From positions 17,480,149-17,544,148 of the forward strand of contig NC_052027.1 in the NCBI RefSeq assembly GCF_015832195.1: a stretch of 64,000 bases of DNA, given 5' to 3'. The notes beneath the pieces were generated by a model. It made no database searches, was not told where the DNA came from, and saw only the letters and a list, made by a program, of their open reading frames with translations. The DNA is from Motacilla alba alba. Taxonomy: Eukaryota > Chordata > Aves > Passeriformes > Motacillidae. The translations under genes were made by a program, and so were the position numbers. This document shows positions 49,482-62,400 of the stretch, in pieces. The stretch's first letter is position 1. Each line of letters opens with the position of its first letter.

Positions 49482-52400
49482 ATGTGTGACAGGAAGCAGG
49501 AGGGCCCTGGTGCCAGGGAGCCAGGTGAAGGATAGGCAGCCCTCTGACAGCCTGGCCCAGGGGCTCTTGTGGCAGGCAGTGGGGGACCCTGAGCAGAGGC
49601 AGGGGGAGGCAGGAGCTACTCAGCCGTGCCGGGGCTGGGAGCCTCCTTCCTCCCCAAGTGGGGCTCAGCTGGGCCAGGGGGCAGCTCCTGGGACGGCCGT
49701 GCCCGCAACGGCCCCCGCTCGGCAAGGCCTCCAGCCCTGCCCATCAGCCAGGCGGGGACAGAGCAGCCCTTGGGGCCGATGCTGCTGCCGGCTAAGAGCC
49801 CCGCAGAGGTGCTCATGCCCGCTGCCATTGGCTCTGTCCCCTGCAGCATGCGTGCTGTGTCGCCGTGCAGAGGCTGACCCGGACATCTGTGGTGACAAAC
49901 TGGAGAAGTGTGGGCTCTGTGCCCACTTTTTCTGCATGGTGAGTGACTCCGGGTGCTCCCTCCACCATTGCAATGGGCAGTTCCTGCCTCTCTCTCCTCA
50001 TCAGCTCCTCTCGTTTGCTGCAGTTTTTCTGCACTCTTCTATTTCGCCATGAGAGCAATCGTGTGGGACTCATGGGCTTTCTCCCGCGAGACATCCAAAT
50101 TGCTGTCTCGCGGGCGGCACACCAGGTGAGAGCCTAAAAAGAGCAGGGAGCTTTGTGCCTGGCCCGGTTTGCAGGAGCTTAGGCCAGAGCACAGGAAAGA
50201 AAGGCCGGCCCAACAGCGGCTGTGGGACCCAGTCTGGCTCCCAGGAGCTCTGGCACACAGGCTCTGGCACAGAGGCTCTGGCACAGGAGCCTCCCTCCTC
50301 CACCAGGCGGCTCTCTGGGCTGGCATCCGGCAGTGGCCACATCCTGCGCCCTGCCCGGGGTCGTGGGGCTGCCAGGGGAAGGCCCCGAGCCTTCTGCTGA
50401 TGGGGCTGCTCGGCTCTTTCCAGCACTGCTGCATCTGCGGCCAGAGCGGGGCAACCATCATGTGCTGCAAGGAGGACTGCGGGAGATGGTTCCACCTGCC
50501 CTGTGCCAAGGAGGGCGGCTGTGTCAATATATACATTAGTCCATACAGGTACCCCATCTCTCCTTGTGGCCACCCCTGGGGAAAGGATCCAACATTTCCC
50601 ACGTTCCCCATCCATTTTCCTCCAGCTCCTTCTGCCCTGAGCACCGTCCAGAGCAGGATGTGGAGGCGACTCCAGAGCCGGGCACCGATTGCCTCATCTG
50701 CATGGAGCCTGTGGAGGATAGAAAGACCTTCACAACCCTGGTGTGCCCAACGTGCAGAAGGGCCTGGTTCCACAGGGACTGCATCCAGGTAGGAGCCGTC
50801 TCCCCAGGCCCGGGCCACAGCAGGTGCTCAGCAGCTGCAGGGCCTCGCTCACCCTGCTTGTGTTTGCCCTGCAGGGACAGGCCATGCACGCTGGCCTCTT
50901 ATGCCTCCAGTGCCCCCTGTGCAGAGAAGGCCAGGAATTCATTGTTGAAATGCTCGTCTTGGGGATCCGAATTCCCATCAGGTGTGTGTCCTTCTGCCTG
51001 GCTCACGAGACAGGAGGGTGCAAGTGCTGTGCTGTGCCAGGCCCTGCCCCAGCAGTCCTGGCCCTGCCCTGCCCCGTGAGTCTGGCCTTCAGCTTCATGC
51101 CCAACTTGAAAGAGCAGGGAGACCCTGGACCTCCATGAGGGGAGGGCAGCAGAAACTCATCAGCTTTTGCTTTCTCCATCAGACAGCCAACATGGGAGGA
51201 CAATAATGCCTTTGCAGATCTAGGAGTGAGGCACAGCCAGTGCAATGCCAGGGAATGCCTTTACCCTGGAGGCAGGGAGGAGGCAGAGGAAGAGGGGTAA
51301 GCTGGGAAGCTGCTCCCAGGGCTCTGTAGGGAAACCATATCTCAGCAAAAGATCAATTAGGAGAAAAACTTGACGAGCTTGGCCAGACAACCATGTGCGG
51401 GGACATTTTGTCCTCAGTGCCATAAACCTCTTTGCCTCCCCAGGCCCTGGCAACTGCTCCTGTGCTCCTCCTGTGCTGCCGAGGGCACCCACAGGCGCTG
51501 CTCTGGCCTGAGAAACCACATACAGAGATGGGAGTGTGACAGCTGTGCTGGTCTCGGAACGGGTATGAGTCAAAGCAGCCGGTGTCCCTGGGCTGGGGTC
51601 AGTGCCCAGGCTGCGCTTGGCAGAGCCCGTCCGCTCCTGGAGGGCTGGGGGCACTGCTCTGGCCTGGGCTGCCTTGGGCCTGAGGGGCCTTTGACATTCC
51701 TGCTTGCCCTTACAGCCGCCAGGGATGAGCCGGAGCCCAGTGGCCCCAGCCTGGCCAGACAGTCAGGACTGGAATCTGCTCATGGCTCCTCAGAATCTGA
51801 GGCCATCAGGCCCAGCTCCCGCACCCCGGTGGCACCGGAGCTGGCTTTCCCGTCGCCATCTCCAGAGACAAGCAGCCACAGCAGCCACCAACACACAGCA
51901 GGAAGGAAGCAATCGCTGCCATCTTCCTTGCTGGACACCAGCAGCCCCAGCACATCAGGGCCTACATACAGCAGCTCCCCAGACCCTGAGGACAGGGTCC
52001 CTTCCAGACGTGCTGGGCCCGGCCGCAGGCGAAGCAGCTCTCGCCAGCAAGGTCGGGCCCCAAATCGACCCGTCCGATCTGGGAGTTGCTGTGACAGGAG
52101 CAGCGGGACAATACCAAGGGATGAGAGGCTCCGGAGAAGGGAGACACCATCACGGACATCCCCCAGGCAAGGCCGTGCCCCCCAGCAAGGTTGGGCCCAG
52201 AGTCCCCGTGTCCGGTCCAGGAGTCGCCGTGACAGGAGCAGTGGGCTAGGGCCAAGGGCTGAGAGGCCCAGACAAAGGGAGACGCCACCACCGGCATCCC
52301 CCAGACGCAGCCGCTCCGGCCAGCAAGGTCCGGCCCAGAGTCCCCCTGTCCGGTCCAGGAGACGCCGTGACAGGAGCAGCATGAGCGGACCAAGGCCTGA

Positions 52401-52917
52401 GATGCCCCGGAGAAGGGAAACACTGTCATGGGAATCCCCCAGACGCAGCCGCTCTGGCCAGCAAGGCTGGGCCCAGAGTCCCCCTGTCCGGTCCAGGAGT
52501 CGCCGTGACAGGAGCAGCATAAGCGGACCAGTGCCTGAGATGCCCCGGAGAAGGGAAACACCGTCATGGGCATCTCCCAGACGCAGCCGTGCCCCCCAGC
52601 AAGGTCCGGCCCAGAGTCCCCCTGTCCGGTCCCGGAGTCGCCGTGACAGGAGCAGCATGAGCGGACCAGGGCCTGAGATGCCCCGGAGAAGGGAATCACC
52701 GTCACCGGCATCCCCCAGATGCAGCCGCTCCCGCCTGCAGCGCCGGGCCTCGAATCAACGTGTGCGGTCCAGGAGTCCCCAGGACAGGAGCAGGAGGACA
52801 GCAGCGAGTGCTGAGAGGCCCAGGCCCAGGGGGACACCGTCGGGGACGTCCCGCAGGAGCAACCGCTCCCCCGAGCGACGTCGCACCTCAACTCGGACCT
52901 CCAACAGCAGCACGTAG
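49482..52917 (+). CDS. PHF7-like zinc-finger protein with RS-repeat tail, copy C (688 aa)
   Basis: Exons: 49482-49524, 49847-49938, 50024-50125, 50424-50548, 50626-50788, 50875-50981, 51183-51296, 51444-51562, 51716-52917. The zinc-finger part equals copy B apart from Cys for Ser in FFCTLLF at the start of exon 3. The tail has six repeats as in copy A, but repeat 5 reads ESPS as in B and D rather than ESAS. The combination of a B-like head and a short tail is the clearest sign of recombination within the array. Confidence 0.86.
52063..52890 (+). repeat. Coding minisatellite, six 138-bp units (gene C)
   Basis: Six in-frame 138-bp units. The unit order matches gene A, lacking the two extra units of B and D. 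Confidence 0.95.
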
Positions 52918-53314
52918 CGTCATCTTTTCTTTCTGTTCCGTGGGTTCGCTGCCAGAAGCGAAGGTGAGAACGGTCAGTGCAGAGACCTTGAGATTTGCAG
53001 GTCTGTGAGAAAAGCATATTAGCTCTTGACATTTCTGCTGGCAGGAAAGAAGTCTGTGCTATATGCTAATTTCTGTGTAGCCGTGTATTCAGCAAAAAGT
53101 CACTTAAGGATGTGGGTCATTAAAAAGGACTCTTCTTCCTGCCTTTAGACTCTCCAGCCTCAGATGTTTCCCCACTGCTTACCCTTGCAAGTGAAGCACT
53201 CCTTAACGGGCTTGGATACGCTTAGGGCGGCATTCAGAGCAAGGTGGCTCTTAGGGAAGCTGTCTCTGAAAAGGACGTGTGCTGTGTCGCTATCCTTGAG
53301 CAATCTCATTTCAG

Positions 53315-56300
53315 TAAAGCCAAAAGGAAGAAGAAAGAAGAGAGTGAGACACTGCCTCAAGTGTCCGAAGAAAACGAGGACTATGTTGCTGCTGATTTGA
53401 TAGACTTGATTGGACCTTCAAAGAACAAACCGGGAAAGACTGAGGAAATGCCCTGGGACAAAGGGCATGAGCAGGACTCTGCCCCAGATGACCATTTGGA
53501 CCTTTGTCTGAGAACGACACAGCTCACGCGTGAGTGCTTTCAAGTTTTCCTCCTTTGGAGACACAGAGGAGTTGGGCATCAAAGAAGGTAACAGCAGAAC
53601 CCTTCTAACAGGGCCTTTGCTGAGGAAGAGCTTCTGGCAGGCTCTGTAGAACAACACGGTGTAAAGAAGGTCAGCATCCAGGGGATTTTCAGCAGCAGAA
53701 GCCAGTAATTAGGCAGAAGCATTTTGATCTTCATTTCTGCTTGCCAAGGCTGTGGTAGATTAACGACAGGTAACTCATGCTTGCATCTCAGGAATTCTGA
53801 AGGGCACGCTTTGAGAAGGCATTGGGTAGTTTGTAGAGGGGTGAAAAAACTTGTTGTCATCCCCTGAATTCCTCAAACAGGGAAAAAGGTGACACACCAG
53901 TCATATCAAGTTTCACAGAACCCAACAAGATTTTAAAGGAAATGTGCGTTAATGCAGAGAGGAGGAGCAAAATCCTGGAGTTGACCCCAAGATCCACGAA
54001 CATTCTAATTGTTACTGAATTGTATTCTTGGACCTTTAGAAAAAGGAAACTGAAGGACACATGGTCATTGGGGTTTCCTAACCGTAGATAAAATGAGGCC
54101 ATAGGAAATGAAGACGAAAACACATTAAATCAAGTCCCAGTCATGTAGGAGAGAAAAGAAACCGCGTGAAGTTATCCAAAATATTAAAAACCCCAATGCA
54201 ACAGCACAAAGCAACAAGCCCCCCACACTTTTGCTGAATTCAGAAGGTATTCAGTGTCTTCTGAATGCAATGACAACTCTTTAAGAATACATAAGGGATC
54301 TCTAGAACCAAGTGGAAAATCCTGGAGCACAGATGCAGCTCAGAACATCTGGCAGGAGCAGATTCTGTCCTCAGAATTTTTCCTGAGCAGTGGAGGAATA
54401 ATTGGTTCTGGCTTTTTCTCTCCCCTCTTGGTGCTGTTATTGCAGAGCCTTACGTACTTGGAACAATAAAGCCGGCAAAAGTCACATGGCAAGAGGATCC
54501 ACGTTTGCAAGGCAGCAGTTCTGAGGGTGATGATGAGCCTGACATGTCAGAAGTTGGAAAGGACCAAGAAATGCAAGTTCCGTTTCTCTTTGTTGTCTGC
54601 TTGCCTGTAGTAGTTGGATGCTGTGGGAATATTCACAGCAGCACTCAGGAAGTGGGAAATGGACATTGCACACCTCTGAGCAATGAAAGTCATCTTGGCA
54701 AACCATTCATGCTGCACAGAGTCAAAGCTCCCAGCAGCCCATTTGATGTGAACTTGATTATGAAAAAAGAGAAGTCAGGCACAAGAAATTAACCGGGTCA
54801 TTTTGGTTTGACCAGCACCAAACTGAGTTTGGCCAAAAGCCAAAGCCACAGTCCGTTTTCTCTTTGCAAGTGGGTTTTGTAAAAGAAAAAGCTCTATTTG
54901 GTTACTAGGGAATAAAGCTTTTCAATGTATACCGTTTCTCTGAAGAGCTAGAGTTTTAACTCGTGTTCATGGAATTTGATAGTACAATTTAGGATGCTCA
55001 AATCCCTTTGTACTTGTCTAGGTTTCTTTCTTTACCACGCACAGAAAGTGCGAGAGTTTTCTTCTTCTCCCAAGATGATGAACGCCTAGGAGGTATGACA
55101 GAATTTCTTCACCCCCTTTTGTATTTATTTTCCTTGAAAACCCTTCCGGGAATTCAGTGGGGAGGAAAAAATGCTGCGTAGTTATGAATGTTTTCTAGTC
55201 AAAATTTGCCACCCTTACTTGCGGTCAAAGTTGTGGTGGAATCCCGTGAGAAAGTCCAGGTAAAATCAAGGTCAAGCAGATTTCTGGTTTTCTTTTCTTT
55301 CAGATAATTGCGCAATAGGAATCTGGACTTTTAGAGCTTACAAAACAATAGTCACTTGATAGGTTACCTAGACAGTTTGGATCCTTTCAGGTATTTATAT
55401 CATCTTTAACTTTTTCCTGTCTTTCTGGTTTACCATTAGGAATGTTGAGTGTTCTTGTCAGCCACATATGTCCCTGTGGTTCTTTGTCCTAATGAATCGG
55501 AGGTTTTCTCTTCTGAATCCGGTGAATTTTGTGTTTAGAAAGAAAGAAAAGAGCAACCAAAGGAAGCACACACAGTCCCCAGAACTGCACAGGCCACCAA
55601 AACAATTGCTTGCTCTATTTCGTAGAATAAAGTCTCAAGACAGGCTTAAAGGATGCGCCGTTCTTGAGACTGATGAGATAACTCTGATGAAATGTCCTGC
55701 TGTGTTCATGCAGTTACTGGCCTGCAATCTCCCAGCCTGCCTGATTTACAGGGTGTGTTGAAACGGAGAGCTCAGTCCTCAGCAGGTCTCAGCTCTGGGG
55801 GAAGATGTGCGATCCTGCTGCTGAGCTTCTAATGACGCAGCTGCTATTTCACTGCAATTTAGATTGCGGCATGTTGAGGAAAACTGCTGCTGCCTTTCAT
55901 TGTTCGCGGTACACCAGGCTGCAGCAGGGAACATTTCTGCTGGAGCCAAGGTGGGGGGGGGTGGGGGGGGGGGCAAGAGAACAGGAAGGATGTGAAGAAT
56001 CGATTTCTGACTTTATTGCTGTGTTGGTCATGATTGTTAGAAGCAGCAGCCCAGTCAGAAGTGTTTAAGCCTATTAATTGGTTGTTTGTTTTGTGCAGAG
56101 GGCCCAAAGTTATTCTGTAGATTAGTAGAGCTCAAGGAAGAAAAAGAGGGTTGGGAAGACAGACGTAGATCATTGCTTGAGGTGAGTATGTAACATCTGC
56201 TCCCTGGTAACTCTAGGTGAAAGCTGAGCATGGGGAGGGAATGCAGGTATGAATGTGCATGCAAACCTAATTCAGGACCTCGAGAAGAGCCTTAAATTTG

Positions 56301-56574
56301 TAGACCAGGGAAGAGAGGTTTTTTAGCGTACCAGTGCGTATGACATCACGTTGTGTTGTCCATTGAGGTAAAGCACTACATCTTTGTATGTTTCAGGAGC
56401 AGCTACTTAACTATATGTGAAGAATGTATTTAGGAGATACGGTGAATTTAGAGACTTCTGCTAATAGTGGATTCAGAAACTTCTCTGAAGAATTTGTTCG
56501 ATTTTCATTATTTTCTGGAACGCCGAAGGAAGCCTAAGGATACCAAAGAGAAAGTGCAAGCAAACCAATAAAGT
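53315..56574 (+). pseudogene. NOL8: NOL8 3'-exon pseudogene, unit D
   Basis: Exon homologues at 53315-53587, 54446-54773, 55022-55092, 56099-56181 and about 56519-56574. Shares both inactivating lesions of B and C. In the second exon homologue it reads Asp-Met where B and C read Glu-Val. Confidence 0.87.
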
Positions 56575-56692
56575 TTTACTGATTAGAAGCGTGTCACGTT
56601 TGTTGCTTGAAGGAGTTGCCAAACAATGTTACTTTCAAAATCTTTTCAAGGATCTAACCAGGAAAAATATTGGCAAACCCTGTTAGGCCATG

Positions 56693-58143
56693 TTTTGGAG
56701 CTGGGGCTGAGGCTCTCGGGTCCTGGGGAGGCACGGGAAGGCTCCAGTCCTGACTGTCTGGCCAGGCTGGGGCCACTGAGCTCCGGCTCATCCCTGGAGG
56801 CTGTAATGGCAAGCAGGAATGTCAAAGGCGCCCCAGGCCCTGGGCCAGGCCAGGCCAGAGCAGTGCCCCGAGCCCTTCAGGAGCGGAGGGGCTCTGCCAA
56901 GCGCAGCCTGGGCACTGACCCCAGCCCAGGGACACCGGCTGCTTTGCCCGAGAGCCGAGCCCAGAGCAGCAGAGCTGTCACAGCCCCGGCTGGTTCTGGT
57001 CGGTGTCAGGCTTGAGCAGCGCCTGTGGGTGCCCTGGGCAGTGCAGGAGCAGCACAGGAGCAGTTGCTGGGGCCTGGGGAAGCGCAGGAGTCAGACTCTG
57101 CAGAGTGACACAGCACGCATGCTGCAGGGGACAGAGCCAATGGCAGCGGGCATGAGCACCTCTGGGGGGCTCTTAGCCGGCAGCAGCATCGGCCCCAAGG
57201 GCTGCTCTGTCCCCGCCTGGCTGATGGGCAGGGCTGGAGGCCTTGCAGAGCGGGGGCCATTGCGGGCACGGCCGTCCCAGGAGCTGCCCCCGGCCCAGCT
57301 GAGCCCCACTTGGGGAGGAAGGAGGCTCCCAGCCCCAGCACGGCTGAGCAGCTCCTGCCTCCCGCTGCCTCTGCTCTGGGCCCCCCGCTGCCTGCCACAA
57401 GAACCCCTGGGCCAGGCTGTCAGAGGGCTGCTTTGTCCTCACCTGGCTCCTGGGCACCAGGGCCCTCCTGCTTGCTGTCGCACATGGCGGCTGTCAGCTT
57501 ACAGCCTCTGTCCAGGAGCGCTTGTGGTCTCCTCCAGGTCTTTGCTCTCTCTCTCTGTGAGAGAAGGCAGAGTGTGGGGAGCTTGCAGAACAGGCCCACA
57601 GCCATGAGGGCTCTGCTCCCCACTCAGCCCTGCGTGAGTCCTGCTCCTCCCATCCTCGCGTCATGGAACACTTCAGTGTCCTCTGGCTGTTCCTCCACTG
57701 ATTCTGGGAAGGAAGAAGCCGGTGAGCCTGCAGCACAGGCCCAGAGCCCCGAGGTGTGGGGCCCCTCTGGTCCCTGGGCAGCCAGCGGGAGCAGCACTGG
57801 AGCAGTGCCCAGGGCCTGGAGAAGCAAAGGGGTTGCTGGCGCTGAGGCCAAAGTGTCCACAGCTCGGGCTTGTCCGGCCAAGCTCTTCGGGCCCCTCCTG
57901 CTTCGAGCCCTTGCCGGCTTCCCTGCAGAGCCCCGGGTGCAGCTTCCCAACTCAGCCCTGTTCCTCTGCCTGCTCCCTGCCTCCTGGGCAAAGGCACTCC
58001 CTGGCACTGCACCGTCTGTGCCTCCCTCCTAGACCAGTGAAGGCATCGTTTGCCACCCAAGGTGGCTCTCCCATGGAGACAGGAAAATGGATGAACTCCT
58101 GCTGCCCCTGCATCAGGCTGCTGCAGGGTGTCCCTGCTTGTCA
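56693..58143 (-). pseudogene. Inverted, internally deleted PHF7-like mosaic, unit D
   Basis: Same layout as in B and C, with scattered substitutions (for example around 57167 and 57340). The exon 1 ATG and GTGAGG donor on the minus strand near 57488-57443 are preserved. Exons 3-7 are absent. Confidence 0.8.
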
Positions 58144-59352
58144 GCCCTTGCCCTGTCTCCCAGAGGTCGCACTGATTGTTCTACAAGTCACGGATCTGGA
58201 TTTCCAGGAGCATGTTTGCAAAGACACGAGTGAGAAAAACTGACAAGAATTGTTTGTGCTCCTCTTCTTGATTTTTTTTTTCAATGTATTTGCTAGTAGG
58301 AAAGCATGGACCAAACTGGCAAAGTTGCTATAATGTAGCAAAAGCATTCTCCTGCATTTGACTTGAGTTGAGGACTGTTGCAAGCCCTCCTGTGAAATGT
58401 ACACAGAAAATTCTCATTGAATTGTCTGTGTTTCCACTGAGTCAGTGCAAAAGATTAGCTTTCTAAGGAGCTTAATACTAATTTTTCCATTTATATGGAC
58501 GGTCAAAGTTGCTGGTTCAGAGAATGGCAGGCTAAGTAGGATCTGGAGGCAGCTGTGGTGGTCTCCAGGATGATCTCCTACTCCCACCGGTGATCAGCAG
58601 CAGCACAAATCAGGTTCACTTAGTTTTCTCCAGACAGGTCTTGAGGAAAAGGTCAGTTCACCTAGAGCAGGTTTTGAACCTCTGCAGTGCAGGAGACTCC
58701 GCACCAGCTCTCTGGGCAGCCGACTGCCAGGGGCAGCAGCAGAGATTTCCCTTGGCCAGGCCGCAGCCCTGGAGTGGCAGTGCCTGAACAGCACCTTCCT
58801 GCCTACAGTCCCAGCCTCGATGGCTGCCCCAGGGCCTGGCATTTGACCCTGCACTTGCTGCAGGAGTCCCGGCCCGAGTTCCACCCTGACCAAAGGCTCG
58901 GACCCATCTCAGAGCCTCGGTGCCCAAGCAGGCCGCCTCTAGTGACTGCCAGGGACCTGAGGCCATGGCTGCCCCAGGTTTGGGTGCACAATGCTGATGT
59001 CACAGTGGCCATTGTGACCTGTGCAACCAAGGCCCCGAAAGGGAACGCTGGGCTCAGGCCGTGTGTCAGTGCGACCTGACAACGGGAGGAGAAGGCAGGG
59101 CTGAGACGTGGCTGCCCAGGGACCAGAGGGGCCCCACACCTCAGGGCTCTGGGCCTGTGCTGCAGGCTCACCTGCCTCTCCCTCCCCTGATTCAGCGGAG
59201 GAATATCTAGAGGAGACTGCGGTGTTCCTTGACGCGAGGACGGGAGGAGAAGGCGGACAGGAGCAGGGCTCACGCAGGGCTGAGCTGGGAGCAGAGCCCT
59301 CGTGGCTCTGGGCCTGTTCTGCAAACTCCCCAGAGTCTTCTTTCTCCCACAG
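58144..59352 (+). other. PHF7-like gene D upstream region
   Basis: Counterpart of the upstream interval in the other units, with substitutions such as GGCCCCGAAA near 59030 where the other units have GGCCACAAAA. Candidate promoter and 5' UTR only. Confidence 0.45.
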
Positions 59353-59419
59353 AGAGAGAGGACAAACACCTGTCTGCCTGGCGGCATTCCTTGTCCGGGA
59401 CTCACAGCCGCCAGCCGCC

Positions 59420-62400
59420 ATGTGTGACAGGAAGCAGGAGGGCCCTGGTGCCCAGGAGCCAGGTGAGGACAAAGCAGCCCTCTGACAGCCTGGCCCAGGC
59501 GCTCTTGTGGCAGGCAGCGGGGGGCCCAGAGCAGAGGCAGCGGGAGGCAGGAGCTGCTCAGCCGTGCCGGGGCTGGAAGCCTCCTTCCTCCCCAAGTGGG
59601 GCCCAGCTGGGCCAGGGGGCAGCTCCTGGGACGGCCGTGCCCGCAACGGCCCCCGCTCGGCAAGGCCTCCAGCCCTGCCCATCAGCCAGGCGGGGACAGA
59701 GCAGCCCTTGGGGCCGATGCTGCTGCCGGCTAAGAGCCCCGCAGAGGTGCTCATGCCCGCTGCCATTGGCTCTGTCCCCTGCAGCATGCGTGCTGTGTCG
59801 CCGTGCAGAGGCTGACCCGGACATCTGTGGTGACAAACTGGAGAAGTGTGGGCTCTGTGCCCACGTGTTCTGCATGGTGAGTGACTCCGGGTGCTCCCTC
59901 CACCATTGCAATGGGCAGTTCCTGCCTCTCTCTCCTCATCAGCTCCTCTCGTTTGCTGCAGTTTTTTGCCACTCTTCTATTTCGCCAAGAGAATGAACAT
60001 TTAGGACTAATGGGCTTTCTCCCGCGAGACATCCAAATTGCCGTCGCGCGGGCGGCACAGAAGGTGAGAGCCGGACAGGAGCAGGGAGCTTTGTGCCTGG
60101 CCCGGTTTGCAGGAGCTTAGGCCAGAGCACAGGAAAGAAAGGCCGGCCCAACAGCGGCTGTGGGACCCAGTCTGGCTCCCAGCAGCTCTGGCACAGAGGC
60201 TCTGGCACAGGAGCCTCCCTCCTCCACCAGGCGGCTCTCTGGGCTGGCATCCGGCAGTGGCCACATCCTGCGCCCTGCCCGGGGTCGTGGGGCTGCCAGG
60301 GGAAGGTCCCAAGGCTGCTGCTGATGGGGCTGCTCGGCTCTTTCCAGCACTGCTGCGTCTGCGGCCAGAGCGGGGCAACCATCATGTGCTGCAAGGAGGA
60401 CTGCGGGAGATGGTTCCACCTGCCCTGTGCCAAGGAGGGCGGCTGTGTCAATCAATACATTAGTCCATACAGGTACCCCATCTCTCCTTGTGGCCACCCC
60501 TGGGGAAGGATCCAACATTTCCCACGTTCCCCATCCATTTTCCTCCAGCTCCTTCTGCCCTGAGCACCGTCCAGAGCAGGATGTGGAGGTGACTCCAGAG
60601 CCGGGCACCGATTGCCTCATCTGCATGGAGCCTGTGGAGGATAGAAAGACCTTCACAACCCTGGTGTGCCCAACGTGCAGAAGGGCCTGGTTCCACAGGG
60701 ACTGCATCCAGGTAGGAGCCGTCTCCCCAGGCCCGGGCCACAGCAGGTGCTCACCAGCAGCAGGGCCTCGCTCACCCTGCTTGTGTTTGCCCTGCAGGGA
60801 CATGCCATGCACGCTGGCCTCCTATGCCTCCAGTGCCCCCTGTGCAGAGAAGGCCAGGAATTCATTGTTGAAATGCTCGTCTTGGGGATCCGAATTCCCT
60901 TCAGGTGTGTGTCCTTCTGCCTGGCTCACGAGACAGGAGGGTGCAAGTGCTGTGCTGTGCCAGGCCCTGCCCCAGCAGTCCTGGCCCTGCCCTGCCCCGT
61001 GAGTCTGGCCTTCAGCTTCATGCCCAACTTGAAAGAGCAGGGAGACCCTGGACCTCCATGAGGGGAGGGCAGCAGAAACTCATCAGCTTTTGCTTTCTCC
61101 ATCAGACAGCCAACATGGGAGGACAATGATGCCTTTGCAGATCTAGGAGTGAGGCACAGCCAGTGCAATGCCAGGGAATGCCTTTACCCTGGAGGCAGGG
61201 AGGAGGCAGAGGAAGAGGGGTAAGCTGGGAAGCTGCTCCCAGGGCTCTGTAGGGAAACCATATCTCAGCAAAAGATCAATTAGGAGAAAAACTTGACGAG
61301 CTTGGCCAGACAACCATGTGCGGGGACATTTTGTCCTCAGTGCCATAAACCTCTTTGCCTCCCCAGGCCCTGGCAACTGCTCCTGTGCTCCTCCTGTGCT
61401 GCCGAGGGCACCCACAGGCGCTGCTCTGGCCTGAGAAACCACATACAGAGATGGGAGTGTGACAGCTGTGCTGGTCTCGGAACGGGTATGAGTCAAAGCA
61501 GCCGGTGTCCCTGGGCTGGGGTCAGTGCCCAGGCTGCGCTTGGCAGAGCCCGTCCGCTCCTGAAGGGCTGGGAGCACTGCTCTGGCCTGGGCTGCCTTGG
61601 GCCTGAGGGGCCTTTGACATTCCTGCTTGCCCTTACAGCCGCCAGGGATGAGCCGGAGCCCAGTGGCCCCAGTCTGGCCAGACAGTCAGGACTGGAATCT
61701 GCTCACGGCTCCTCAGAATCTGAGGCCATCAGGCCCAGCTCCCGCACCCCGGTGGCACCGGAGCTGGCTTTCCCGTCGCCATCTCCAGAGACAAGCAGCC
61801 ACAGCAGCCACCAACACACAGCAGGAAGGAAGCAATCGCTGCCATCTTCCTTGCTGGACACCAGCAGCCCCAGCACATCAGGGCCTACATACAGCAGCTC
61901 CCCAGACCCTGAGGACAGGGTCCCTTCCAGACGTGCTGGGCCCGGCCGCAGGCGAAGCAGCTCTCGCCAGCAAGGTCGGGCCCCAAATCGACCCGTCCGA
62001 TCTGGGAGTTGCTGTGACAGGAGCAGCGGGACAATACCAAGGGATGAGAGGCTCCGGAGAAGGGAGACACCATCACGGACATCCCCCAGGCAAGGCCGTG
62101 CCCCCCAGCAAGGTTGGGCCCAGAGTCCCCGTGTCCGGTCCAGGAGTCGCCGTGACAGGAGCAGTGGGCTAGGGCCAAGGGCTGAGAGGCCCAGACAAAG
62201 GGAGACACCACCACCGGCATCCCCCAGACGCAGCCGCTCCAGCCAGCAAGGTCCGGCCCAGAGTCCCCCTGTCCGGTCCAGGAGACGCCGTGACAGGAGC
62301 AGCATGAGTGGACCAAGGCCTGAGATGCCCCGGAGAAGGGAAACACTGTCATGGGAATCCCCCAGACGCAGCCGCTCCGGCCAGCAAGGCTGGGCCCAGA

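Larger units (their letters stand above)
42976..52914 (+). repeat. Array unit C
   Basis: Third tandem unit, 9,939 bp. It matches unit B almost base for base from the NOL8-derived part through the zinc-finger exons, but has the six-repeat RS tail of unit A. It is therefore a mosaic produced by unequal exchange or gene conversion. Confidence 0.92.
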
